This document shows positions 9,009 to 16,867 of a DNA stretch of 64,000 nt, one piece after another (the stretch's first letter is position 1; every line of letters starts with the position of its first letter). The DNA lies in assembly GCF_002160915.1 (NCBI RefSeq), contig NZ_NFLM01000009.1, forward strand, positions 55,605 to 119,604. The letters are read 5' to 3'. Both the position numbers and the translations under genes were made by a program. This DNA comes from Faecalibacterium sp. An121 (GTDB lineage Bacteria; Bacillota; Clostridia; Oscillospirales; Ruminococcaceae). The notes beneath the pieces were generated by a model, which did no database searches, was not told the DNA's origin, and saw only the letters and a program-made list of their open reading frames with translations.

Positions 9009-10469
9009 ATGGCACAGATATCCATCGAACATCTTTCTTTTTCCTACCCGTCCTGCTTTGACCCCATCTTCCAGGACGTCACCCTGACCCTGGACACCAG
9101 CTGGAAACTGGGCTTCATCGGCCGCAACGGAAGGGGCAAGACCACCTTCCTCAGGCTGCTGCGGGGAGAGTACGAATACAGCGGGCTGATCCGGTCGCCG
9201 GTGGCCTTCGATTATTTTCCCTTCCCGGTCAAAGAGCCCGGCCGTCCCACCGCCGCCGTGCTGGAGCAGATCTGCCCCGAGGCCGCCGGCTGGCAGCTGG
9301 AGCGTGAGCTGTCGCTGCTGGGGGTGGACTCCGGCGCCCTGGAACGGCCTTTCTGCACCCTGTCCAACGGGGAGCAGACCAAGGCCCTGCTGGCCGCCCT
9401 GTTTTTGCAGGAGGGGCACTTTCTGCTGATCGACGAGCCTACCAATCACCTGGACGCCGCTGCCCGGGCCAAAGTATCCGCCTACCTCAAGCGGAAATCC
9501 GGGTTCATCCTCGTCTCCCACGACCGGCAGTTCCTGGACGGGTGCGTGGACCACATCCTCTCCCTCAACCGGGCCACCATCCAGCTGCAGAGCGGCAACT
9601 ATTCCTCCTGGCAGGCCAACTTCGACCAGCAGCAGGCCCGGGAGCTGGCCCAGAACCAGAAGCTGCAAAAGGACATCCAGCGGCTGGAAGCCTCCGCCCG
9701 GCGCACCTCCGTCTGGGCCGACCGGGTGGAAGCCAGCAAACGCGGGGCCGCGGACAAAGGGTATGTGGGCCACAAGGCGGCCAAGATGATGAAGCGGGCC
9801 AAATCCGTCGAGGCCCGCCAGACCAAAGCCATCCAGGAGAAATCCGGCCTGCTGAAAGACCTGGAGGAGACAGAACCTCTCCGCATCACCCCGCTGGCGC
9901 ACCATGCCCCGGTGCTGGCCTCCTTTCAGGATGTGTCCGTCTGCTACGACGGGCGGACGGTTTGCGGGCCGGTCCGTTTTGAGATCCGGCAGGGGGAGCG
10001 GATCGCCCTGTGCGGGAGCAACGGCTGCGGCAAATCCAGCCTGCTCAAGCTGCTGTGCGGCGTGGACATCCCCCACACCGGCACTGTGACCACCGCCCCC
10101 GGCCTGGTGATCTCACAGGTGCCCCAGGACGCCGCAGGACTGTCGGGCAGCCTGGACCAGTTTGCGCAGGACGCCGGGATCGACCAGACCCTGTTCAAGG
10201 CCATCCTGCGCAAGATGGATTTTTCCCGCCTGCAATTTGAAAAGGATATGGCGGGCTATTCCAGCGGACAGAAAAAGAAGGTGCTTCTGGCCCGCAGCCT
10301 GTGCCAGCAGGCCCATCTGTACGTCTGGGACGAGCCGCTCAACTTCATCGATCTCTACACCCGCCTGCAGCTGGAGCAGCTGCTGGGCCAGTGCTGCCCC
10401 ACCCTGCTGTTCGTGGAGCACGACGCCGCCTTCCGGGACGGAGTGGCCACCCGGCTGATCCGGCTGTGA
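9009..10469 (+). CDS. ABC-F ATPase, ribosome-protection type (Lsa/Vga/Vml-like)
   Basis: A 486-residue protein with two ATP-binding cassettes and no membrane segments. First cassette: Walker A GRNGRGKTT, signature LSNGEQ, Walker B LLIDEPTNHLD. Second cassette: GSNGCGKSS, YSSGQKKK and the degenerate WDEPLNFID, a variant known from Lsa/Vga/Vml resistance proteins rather than from housekeeping Uup or EttA. The linker has GYVGHKAAKMMKRAKS, also typical of that group. Such proteins bind the ribosomal E site and dislodge lincosamides, streptogramins A or pleuromutilins. The start at 9009 has AAAGGAGGG; longer upstream frames are leader sequence. The attenuator at 8892-8988 suggests drug induction. 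The actual resistance spectrum is not deducible from sequence. Confidence 0.85.
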   Translation: MAQISIEHLSFSYPSCFDPIFQDVTLTLDTSWKLGFIGRNGRGKTTFLRLLRGEYEYSGLIRSPVAFDYFPFPVKEPGRPTAAVLEQICPEAAGWQLERELSLLGVDSGALERPFCTLSNGEQTKALLAALFLQEGHFLLIDEPTNHLDAAARAKVSAYLKRKSGFILVSHDRQFLDGCVDHILSLNRATIQLQSGNYSSWQANFDQQQARELAQNQKLQKDIQRLEASARRTSVWADRVEASKRGAADKGYVGHKAAKMMKRAKSVEARQTKAIQEKSGLLKDLEETEPLRITPLAHHAPVLASFQDVSVCYDGRTVCGPVRFEIRQGERIALCGSNGCGKSSLLKLLCGVDIPHTGTVTTAPGLVISQVPQDAAGLSGSLDQFAQDAGIDQTLFKAILRKMDFSRLQFEKDMAGYSSGQKKKVLLARSLCQQAHLYVWDEPLNFIDLYTRLQLEQLLGQCCPTLLFVEHDAAFRDGVATRLIRL

Positions 10470-10480
10470 GCGGACGCATC

Positions 10481-12778
10481 TCATACCGTGGCCGCGTCTC
10501 CTGAAATGAGCCGGACGCTGCCGTCGGCGGCGCAGTCCGCCGTAAGGCAGGCTCCCGGCTGCACCGCCCCCATGGCGATGCGGTCGGCCAGAGGCTGTTC
10601 CACCGCCCGGTCCACCTGGCGGCGCAGTTCCCGGGCCCCATAGGGGGAGGCAGCCCTCGCGGCCAGAGCCCGGCAAGCCCCGGGGGTATGGGTGAGGGTG
10701 TAGCCGCTGCGGGCGGCCCGCTTTTCCAGCTGGGACAAAAGCCGGTCGGCAATGGCGGACAGGCTGTCGGGCCCCAGAGGCCGGAACACGATCATGTCAT
10801 CCAGACGGCCCACCAGCTCGGGGCGGAAGAACTTTTTGGCCTCGGCCACAGCCTGGGCGGACTGCTTTTCCAGCGCCGCCTCCTGGCCCGCCGCGAAGCC
10901 CAGCGGGGCCGCCTGCCCCGCCAGGAACCGTGCCCCCAGGTTGGAGGTAAGCAGGACCACCGTGTTGGTGAAATCGGCTTTCCGCCCCATCGAATCGGTG
11001 AGGCAGCCGTCCTCCAAAATTTGCAGCAGGATGTTCTGGATATCGGGGTGGGCCTTTTCGATCTCGTCAAACAGCACCACGCTGTAAGGCCGCCGGCGCA
11101 CCGCCTCGGTCAGCTGGCCCCCTTCATCATGGCCCAGATAGCCCGGAGGCGCACCCAGAAGGCGGGCCACCGTGTGAGCTTCCTGGTACTCGGACATATC
11201 GAACTTGAGCAGGGCTTTTTCACTGCCAAACCAGCTGCGGGCCAGCGCTTTGGACAGGGCGGTCTTGCCCACGCCGGTGGGGCCCAGAAACAGCAGCGCC
11301 CCAATGGGCCGGCCTGGCTCCCCCAGCCCGGTGCGGCTGCGGCGGATGGCGGCGGCCACGGCGGCCACTGCCTTCTCCTGCCCCACCACTTCCTGGGACA
11401 GCCGGCTTTCCAGCAGCGCCAGACGTTCCCGCTCGGCCTCCCCCACCCGCTGGACGGGCACCCCGCTGGCCCGGGCCACCACCTGGGCCATGTCCTCCCT
11501 CGTCAGACAGGGGGCGGGGCGGTTCTCGTGCTCGGCCCGGATGCGGGCGGCGGCGCAGGCCTCGTCCATCAGGTCGATGGCCTTGTCGGGCAGGCACCGT
11601 CCCGGCAGATACCGCACCGACAGTTCCACCGCGTCATCCAGCGCATCCGAGGGGATCAGCACGCTGTGGTACCGCTCGTACCGGGGGGCCAGCCCCTCCA
11701 GGATGTCCCGGGCCTGCTGCGGGGTGGGCTCCTCGATCTGCACCCGGCCGAACCGCCGCTCGAGGGCGGGGTCTTTCTGGATGTGGGTGCGGTATTCCTG
11801 GTTGGTGGTGGCGCCGATCATCTGCAGCTCCCCCCGGGCCAGCACCGGCTTGAGGATGTTGGCCGCATCGATGGCCCCTTCGGCCGCCCCCGCCCCCACG
11901 ATGGTATGGAACTCGTCCACAAACAGAATGACGTTGCCGTCCCGCACCAATTCTTCCAGCAGGTTTTTCAGCCGCTCCTCAAAATCGCCCCGGTACTTGG
12001 TGCCCGCCACCAGGCTGGCCATATCCAGGGCCAGCAGCCGCCTGCCCTTGAGGCTGCGGGGCACCTGCCCGGCCGAGATCCGCTGGGCCAGCCCTTCGGC
12101 CAGGGCGGTCTTGCCCACCCCCGGCTCTCCCACCAGACAGGGATTGTTTTTCTGGCGGCGGCACAGGATCTCGATCATCCGGTCCAGTTCCCGCTCCCGG
12201 CAGAACACCGGGTCCAGCTCTCCTTCGTCGGCCCGACGGGTCAGGTCACGGCAGTATTTGTCGCTGGCACGGCCGCCCCGGGGGGCGGCTGCGGCGGCCC
12301 GGGGCTGGACGGGCAGGGTCAGCTGACCCGACAGCTGGCGGCACTCCCGCACCGCCTCGCCCAGCTGCACCCCCATGGATGCCAGCAGTTCCCCGGCGGT
12401 ACAGCCCCCATCCTCCAGGATGGCGCACAGCAGGTGTTCGGGCTCGGCCCTGCTCTGACGGGCGTTCTGGGCGTCAATGAGGGCATAGTCGATGGCCCGG
12501 CGCAGCTCGGGCGCCAGGTCTCTGCGGTGGAGGCGCCGGGGCGGGCCTTTGCGGTTTTCCGCCACCTGGCGGCGCACCTGCTGTTCCTGAATGTTCTTGC
12601 CGGCCAGGAAACGCCCCGCCGGGCCGTGGTCCTGCTGCAGGATAGCCAGCAGCAGATGGCCGGTGTCCGCCTTGTCGCAGCCAAAATTGCCTGCCAGCTC
12701 CACCGCGCCCTCCAGAACCCGGCTGCCTTCCCGTGAAAAACCGCCCCATCCTGTGTTGAAATGTTCAAAGATCCCCAT
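10481..12778 (-). CDS. Clp ATPase, ClpA/ClpC-like unfoldase without a middle domain
   Basis: A 765-residue AAA+ unfoldase. It has an N-terminal Clp repeat domain (about 1-140), a first ATPase module (GEPGVGKTALAEG, Walker B VILFVDEFHT) and a second (GPTGVGKTALSKA, Walker B VVLFDEIEKAHP). A Leu-Gly-Phe tripeptide near PLGFAAGQE matches the loop that docks on ClpP. The stretch between modules is short: no UVR-bearing coiled middle domain as in ClpC, and no long one as in ClpB, so the form is closest to ClpA. The start at 12778 has GGAG and begins where the domain begins. It converges on the ABC-F gene with only 11 bases between stop codons and no clear terminator. Confidence 0.85.
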   Translation of the reverse strand: MGIFEHFNTGWGGFSREGSRVLEGAVELAGNFGCDKADTGHLLLAILQQDHGPAGRFLAGKNIQEQQVRRQVAENRKGPPRRLHRRDLAPELRRAIDYALIDAQNARQSRAEPEHLLCAILEDGGCTAGELLASMGVQLGEAVRECRQLSGQLTLPVQPRAAAAAPRGGRASDKYCRDLTRRADEGELDPVFCRERELDRMIEILCRRQKNNPCLVGEPGVGKTALAEGLAQRISAGQVPRSLKGRRLLALDMASLVAGTKYRGDFEERLKNLLEELVRDGNVILFVDEFHTIVGAGAAEGAIDAANILKPVLARGELQMIGATTNQEYRTHIQKDPALERRFGRVQIEEPTPQQARDILEGLAPRYERYHSVLIPSDALDDAVELSVRYLPGRCLPDKAIDLMDEACAAARIRAEHENRPAPCLTREDMAQVVARASGVPVQRVGEAERERLALLESRLSQEVVGQEKAVAAVAAAIRRSRTGLGEPGRPIGALLFLGPTGVGKTALSKALARSWFGSEKALLKFDMSEYQEAHTVARLLGAPPGYLGHDEGGQLTEAVRRRPYSVVLFDEIEKAHPDIQNILLQILEDGCLTDSMGRKADFTNTVVLLTSNLGARFLAGQAAPLGFAAGQEAALEKQSAQAVAEAKKFFRPELVGRLDDMIVFRPLGPDSLSAIADRLLSQLEKRAARSGYTLTHTPGACRALAARAASPYGARELRRQVDRAVEQPLADRIAMGAVQPGACLTADCAADGSVRLISGDAATV

Positions 12779-12949
12779 GTGCTGCTCCAATCCCGGCTGT
12801 ATGCCGCATCGCCTTTGTGGCGGATAACAAATACAGTATAGTCCCACTGTGCAGAAAAAAATCATCTGTTTTTGTCACATCGTTCCGTTGGTTTTGATGC
12901 GGCAGCCCAGGCGGCGGGACGAATTTGCAGCCAAACGCCATAAAACACA

Positions 12950-12990
12950 AAACGGCCCCTGCCCATGCGGACAGAGGCCGTTTTTGTTTA
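12950..12990 (-). terminator. Terminator after the TSCPD gene
   Basis: AAACGGCC pairs with GGCCGTTT. On the minus strand the stem is followed by a T-rich run, closing the TSCPD gene transcript. Confidence 0.7.
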
Positions 12991-13001
12991 TAAGGACCCG
13001 T

Positions 13002-13268
13002 TTACTGCTGCTGCTCCATGGCGGCCAGGGCCTTTTTGAGGTTCTTGGCGATCTGGTCGGGGCAGCTGGTGGGCTTGGGCCCACAGGTGACGCCCTCCAT
13101 GCGGGCAATGGCGTCCTCCGCCTTCATGCCCTTGAGCAGGCTGGAGATGCCCTTCAGGTTGCCGTTGCAGCCGCCCACCACTTCCACCGACTGGATGGTG
13201 TGGTCGGGGGCCAGCTCGATCTTGGTCATACGGGAGCAAGTGCCCTGGTTGGGAAATGCGAAAGTCAT
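13002..13268 (-). CDS. TSCPD domain protein (TIGR03905 family)
   Basis: An 88-residue protein named for its Thr-Ser-Cys-Pro-Asp motif (about residues 67-71). It has other conserved cysteines, including GGCNGN and VTCGPKP. The same domain occurs at the end of some vitamin B12-dependent ribonucleotide reductases, where the Cys pair may take part in electron transfer; the free-standing form has no established function. It lies 36 bases downstream of the PHP gene on the same strand and has a terminator behind it. Confidence 0.8.
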   Translation of the reverse strand: MTFAFPNQGTCSRMTKIELAPDHTIQSVEVVGGCNGNLKGISSLLKGMKAEDAIARMEGVTCGPKPTSCPDQIAKNLKKALAAMEQQQ

Positions 13269-13303
13269 GTTCTTTTCCTTCTCTCTTTATAAGTCCTTCG
13301 GCT

Positions 13304-14149
13304 TCAGCTCTGGTAGCGCTTTGCCAGGGCGCAGATCCGTTCGATCTGATCGTCCTGGGTGACGCAGGTGCCCACCGGGCGGGGATGGGCCGAGTTCGAA
13401 CCGTGGAAGTCGGTGCCCCCCGTCACGATCAGGCCGTACTTCCGGCACAGCTGCCGGCATTCTTCCTTGTCCTCCTCGCTGTTGCGGGGATGGTCGATCT
13501 CGATGCCGTCCAGCTGGCCCTCGGCCGCCAGCCGGCGTACCAGAGGCATACTTTTATATACTGTGGGGTGGGCAAACACCAGCACCGCCCGGGCGGCCCG
13601 GGCCGTGGCAATGACCTGCTCCACCGGGAAGTATTCGGGGCTGTGCAGCACCGTGCCCCGGGGCTGCCAGCCAAACAGGCGGTGGTACACTTCCCCATAG
13701 ATGCTGTCGGCAAGGCCCAGCTCGTGCAGCGCCTGCATGATGCCGCTCTTGTACAGCACCCCGCTGTCCCGGGCATATTCCAGGGCCTGCTCGGTGGTGA
13801 ACTGCGGGTAGATGGCCTCCAGTTCCCGGGCGCTTTGCAGACAGCACTGGTTGCGCCGCTGGCGCATGATATCGCAGTGGGCCCGCAGCTGGGGACAGTC
13901 CTGGGGCCAATAGCACAGCAGATGCACCCGGTGCTGCCGTTCATAGTCGTAGCCGGTCAGCTCGGTGGCCGGGATCAGCCGCACCCCGTCCTGGACCGGG
14001 TGCTCGTAGCAATACCGGACGCTGTGCAATGTATCGTGGTCCGAAATGGCCATGGTGTCCAGCCCTGCCCGGGCCGCCATCAGGGGCAGGCGGTGGATGG
14101 GCACCGAACCGTCGGAACAGGTGGAATGATTGTGCAGATCGCCAGGCAT
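13304..14149 (-). CDS. PHP domain phosphoesterase
   Basis: A 281-residue protein of the polymerase and histidinol phosphatase family, similar to the RNase AM/YciV (TrpH) type. Metal-binding motifs are visible: DLHNHSTCSDG at the N-terminus, ISDHDT (about residues 36-41), a central VFAHP and the C-terminal GGTDFHG. Members hydrolyse 3',5'-nucleoside bisphosphates or trim RNA 5' ends. It is encoded 32 bases after the hydratase gene and before the TSCPD gene; the three may form one transcript. Confidence 0.85.
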   Translation of the reverse strand: MPGDLHNHSTCSDGSVPIHRLPLMAARAGLDTMAISDHDTLHSVRYCYEHPVQDGVRLIPATELTGYDYERQHRVHLLCYWPQDCPQLRAHCDIMRQRRNQCCLQSARELEAIYPQFTTEQALEYARDSGVLYKSGIMQALHELGLADSIYGEVYHRLFGWQPRGTVLHSPEYFPVEQVIATARAARAVLVFAHPTVYKSMPLVRRLAAEGQLDGIEIDHPRNSEEDKEECRQLCRKYGLIVTGGTDFHGSNSAHPRPVGTCVTQDDQIERICALAKRYQS

Positions 14150-14181
14150 GGCGAAGCATCGCCTCCTTTACGGCAAATCGG

Positions 14182-16443
14182 TCAGCGCTTGTAGTAATTG
14201 ATCAGGCAGCCGTCCGCCAGGATCTGGCGCTCGTCCTCCGTGAGGGGGGCAATGGACAGGCTGAACGCCCTGGGCCCGTCCTCACCCAGCACATAGGCGG
14301 GGATGTCAGACAGGTCCCCTGCCAGAGCCTTCCGGACATTGGGCACCAGGATGTAGTCTCCCAGCCCAAAGGGGGCGGGCCCTGCGATCTGGAAGGGCAG
14401 CATCCCCCAGTTGATCAGGTTGGAGCGGTAGCGCTTGGTGGCATACTCCACCGCGATGTTGGCCCCCGCACCCAGCACACGCTGGCAGCTGGCGGCCTGT
14501 TCCCGGGCGGAGCCGTCCCCCGGCTTGACCGCAAAGATGGTGGATGCGATCTGGACATCCTGCCAGGTCAGCCGCTCACAGCCCGGCACCGCCTGGACCC
14601 GGGCCAGTAGGGCCTGATCGCCCTGGCCGTCCCTGCGGGCGGCCTCCTCGGCCTGCACCGCCTTGGCCCGGCCCACATAGGCGGGGTCTTTGCGGCTGAG
14701 GGTGAACTCTGCCAGGCCCAGGGGATTGGAGCGGTAGGAACTGGTCTCGCCCGAGGGGATCAGCTCGTCGGTGGTGGTGACCGGGTCGGTGATGTAGGAG
14801 GCCACCTTGAGCAGCAGGTTGTCCCCCAGGGGAGCGATCTCGGGCCAGTCCTTGATGTTGGGCCCCAGCTTAAGCAAAGCATCGTAGTCCCCCCGGCCAA
14901 AGCCCTGGTAGACCCGGGCCCTGTAGCTGGTGTCGTCAAAGACATAGTCGGGCACGGTGGGATCGTAGTCGATGTCGGTGGCCGCCGTCAGGATGCCGCC
15001 GTTGGCGGTGGTGGCCGCAATGCTGCGCGCATCCATCAGCGCCACCCCGGCCAGCTGGCCGGCGCCGGGCTTGGAACCCTCGCGGCTGGGGAAGTTGCGG
15101 GTGGTGTGGCGGATGGACAGAGCCCCGTTGAAGGGCACGTCCCCTGCGCCGAAGCAGGGTCCGCAGAAGGCGGTGCGGATGGTGGCGCCCGAGGCCATCA
15201 GGCTGGCCAGCACCCCCGCCTTGTCCAGGGCCATCATGACCGGCTGGCTGGCGGGATAGACACTGAGGGCGTACTCATCGCAGCCGCCGGTATGCCCTTT
15301 GAGGATGGAGGCCGCCTCACAGATGCTGTCGTACAGGCCGCCGGCGCAGCCCGCGATCACGCCCTGGTCCACCCGCAGGCGGCCGTTCTCGATCTTGGAG
15401 CGCAGGTCCAGGCTGTGGCCGGTGAGCTTCTGGACGTCCTGCTCGCAGGCGTAGAGGATGTCCTCCAGATTCTCGTTCAGCTCCTGGATGGTGTAAGCGT
15501 TGGAGGGGTGCATGGGCAGGGCGATCATGGGCCGGATGGCCGACAGATCCACCTTGACCACGCCGTCGTAATAGGCCAGGCTGGCAGGGGCCAGGGGGCG
15601 GTAATCCCCGGGCCGGCCGTGGGCCGCCAGGTAAGCCTGGGTGGCGGCGTCTGTCTGCCAGATGGAGGACAGGCAGGTGGTCTCGGTGGTCATGGCGTCG
15701 ATGGCGTTGCGGGTATCCTGGCGCAGGGTGGCCACGCCGGGGCCAATGAACTCCATCACCTTGTTCTTGACATAGCCGCTCTTGAACAGGGCGCCCACCA
15801 GGGCAATGGCCACGTCATGGGCGCCGCAGCCCACCGGCAGCTGCCCGGTGAGGTAGACCGCCACCACTCCGGGCCGGGCCACATCGTAGGTGCGGCCCAG
15901 CAGCTGCTTGGCCAGCTCGCCGCCGCCCTCGCCAATGGCCATGGTGCCCAAAGCGCCGTACCGGGTGTGGGAGTCGGACCCCAGGATCATCTTGCCGCAG
16001 CCCGCAAATTCCTCCCGCATATACTGATGGATCACCGCCAGGTGGGGCGGCACAAAGATGCCGCCATACTTTTTGGCCGCAGACAGGCCGAACCGGTGGT
16101 CATCCTCGTTGATGGTGCCGCCCACCGCGCACAGGCTGTTGTGGCAGTTGGTCAGCACATAGGGCAGCGGGAACCGGGTCATGCCCGACGCCCGGGCCGT
16201 CTGGATGATCCCCACAAAGGTGATGTCATGGCTGGCCATGGCGTCAAACTTGATCTTCAGGTCATCCTCGCTGCCGCTGGTGTTGTGGGCCTGCAGGATG
16301 CTCCATGCAATGGTGCCTTTTTTGGCCTGGTCCATAGCCGCAGCGTCAAAGCCCAGCGCGGCCAGGGCCGCCGGGGCGCCGGCATCCGCCGGGATCCACT
16401 GGCCATGCGCCAGATATGCGCCGGTGCTGGTGCACTCGATCAT
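14182..16443 (-). CDS. Aconitase-family hydratase, YbhJ-like
   Basis: A 753-residue member of the aconitase/isopropylmalate isomerase superfamily. Conserved features include [21 protein letters not shown] and the cysteine ligands expected for a 4Fe-4S cluster (CGPCFGAGD and an upstream AGCAGG region). The size and form resemble E. coli YbhJ, an uncharacterised paralogue, more than classical AcnA/AcnB. No citrate synthase or isocitrate dehydrogenase lies nearby, so a role in the TCA cycle is not supported here. The start at 16443 has GAGAGAGGCG; the longer upstream frame is rejected because the family begins near [11 protein letters not shown]. The substrate is unknown. Confidence 0.75.
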   Translation of the reverse strand: MIECTSTGAYLAHGQWIPADAGAPAALAALGFDAAAMDQAKKGTIAWSILQAHNTSGSEDDLKIKFDAMASHDITFVGIIQTARASGMTRFPLPYVLTNCHNSLCAVGGTINEDDHRFGLSAAKKYGGIFVPPHLAVIHQYMREEFAGCGKMILGSDSHTRYGALGTMAIGEGGGELAKQLLGRTYDVARPGVVAVYLTGQLPVGCGAHDVAIALVGALFKSGYVKNKVMEFIGPGVATLRQDTRNAIDAMTTETTCLSSIWQTDAATQAYLAAHGRPGDYRPLAPASLAYYDGVVKVDLSAIRPMIALPMHPSNAYTIQELNENLEDILYACEQDVQKLTGHSLDLRSKIENGRLRVDQGVIAGCAGGLYDSICEAASILKGHTGGCDEYALSVYPASQPVMMALDKAGVLASLMASGATIRTAFCGPCFGAGDVPFNGALSIRHTTRNFPSREGSKPGAGQLAGVALMDARSIAATTANGGILTAATDIDYDPTVPDYVFDDTSYRARVYQGFGRGDYDALLKLGPNIKDWPEIAPLGDNLLLKVASYITDPVTTTDELIPSGETSSYRSNPLGLAEFTLSRKDPAYVGRAKAVQAEEAARRDGQGDQALLARVQAVPGCERLTWQDVQIASTIFAVKPGDGSAREQAASCQRVLGAGANIAVEYATKRYRSNLINWGMLPFQIAGPAPFGLGDYILVPNVRKALAGDLSDIPAYVLGEDGPRAFSLSIAPLTEDERQILADGCLINYYKR

Positions 16444-16667
16444 TTCATTCGCCTCTCTCTCGATTTTTCTTTCTTTCGCAAAGCCGCCCGCCGCCGCAGC
16501 GCCGGCATTCGCTTTGTTTTTATAGTATAGCATGAAATGCGCCCGAGGGAAAGAGGTTCCCTTCCGCTCCCAGACGAAAGTCCCGCCCCTCCCCTGCCGC
16601 AGCGCACAGTTTTGGGGGTGTTTTGCCGCCGGAAGTTGGCACAATTCACAAATCGTTCATAATTCAC

Positions 16668-16696
16668 TTGACAAAAGGGCCGGGATGCGCTATCCT
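16668..16696 (+). promoter_or_regulatory. Strong promoter upstream of the amt gene
   Basis: TTGACA and TATCCT are 17 bases apart. The predicted start near 16703 is only some 6-8 bases before the hairpin at 16709-16736. Confidence 0.75.
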
Positions 16697-16708
16697 GTCT
16701 GCAAGGCA

Positions 16709-16736
16709 AAGGCGCCGGGATGATTCCCGGCGCCTT
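16709..16736 (+). terminator. Promoter-proximal terminator in the amt leader
   Basis: A near-perfect stem (AAGGCGCCGGGA / TCCCGGCGCC) followed by TTTTCTGTTTTG. No plus-strand gene ends here, so it probably acts on the amt leader itself. Confidence 0.75.
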
Positions 16737-16754
16737 TTCTGTTTTGTACGCAAT

Positions 16755-16850
16755 GGGGCGGTTTTCCGGGCGGCTGCAAGGCTGCCGGGGACCGCCCCTT
16801 TCCCTTTTGCAGAAGGGAACCACCGGCGGTGCAGCGCGCTGCGCCGCCCC
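16755..16850 (+). promoter_or_regulatory. Tandem hairpins in the amt leader
   Basis: Three further inverted repeats follow before the amt ribosome binding site: GGGGCGGT/ACCGCCCC (16755-16798), TTCCCTT/AAGGGAA (about 16799-16820) and a GGCGG/CCGCC stem holding GCAGC/GCTGC (about 16824-16850). None has the hexaloop expected for ANTAR antiterminator targets. The leader is highly structured and may be an attenuator. Confidence 0.5.
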
Positions 16851-16867
16851 GACAGAGGGAGGAATTT

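Noticed and set aside
10688..12736. Long plus-strand open frame opposite the Clp ATPase gene
   Set aside because: Same antisense effect of GC-rich codon use; no ribosome binding site and no recognisable domain.
13304..16443. Citric acid cycle cluster around the hydratase
   Set aside because: Neighbours are a PHP phosphoesterase and a TSCPD protein; no other cycle gene is present.
16709..16850. ANTAR-type antiterminator target in the amt leader
   Set aside because: The hexaloops seen (ATGATT, TGCAAG, TTGCAG) do not carry the A1/G4 pattern expected for ANTAR binding.
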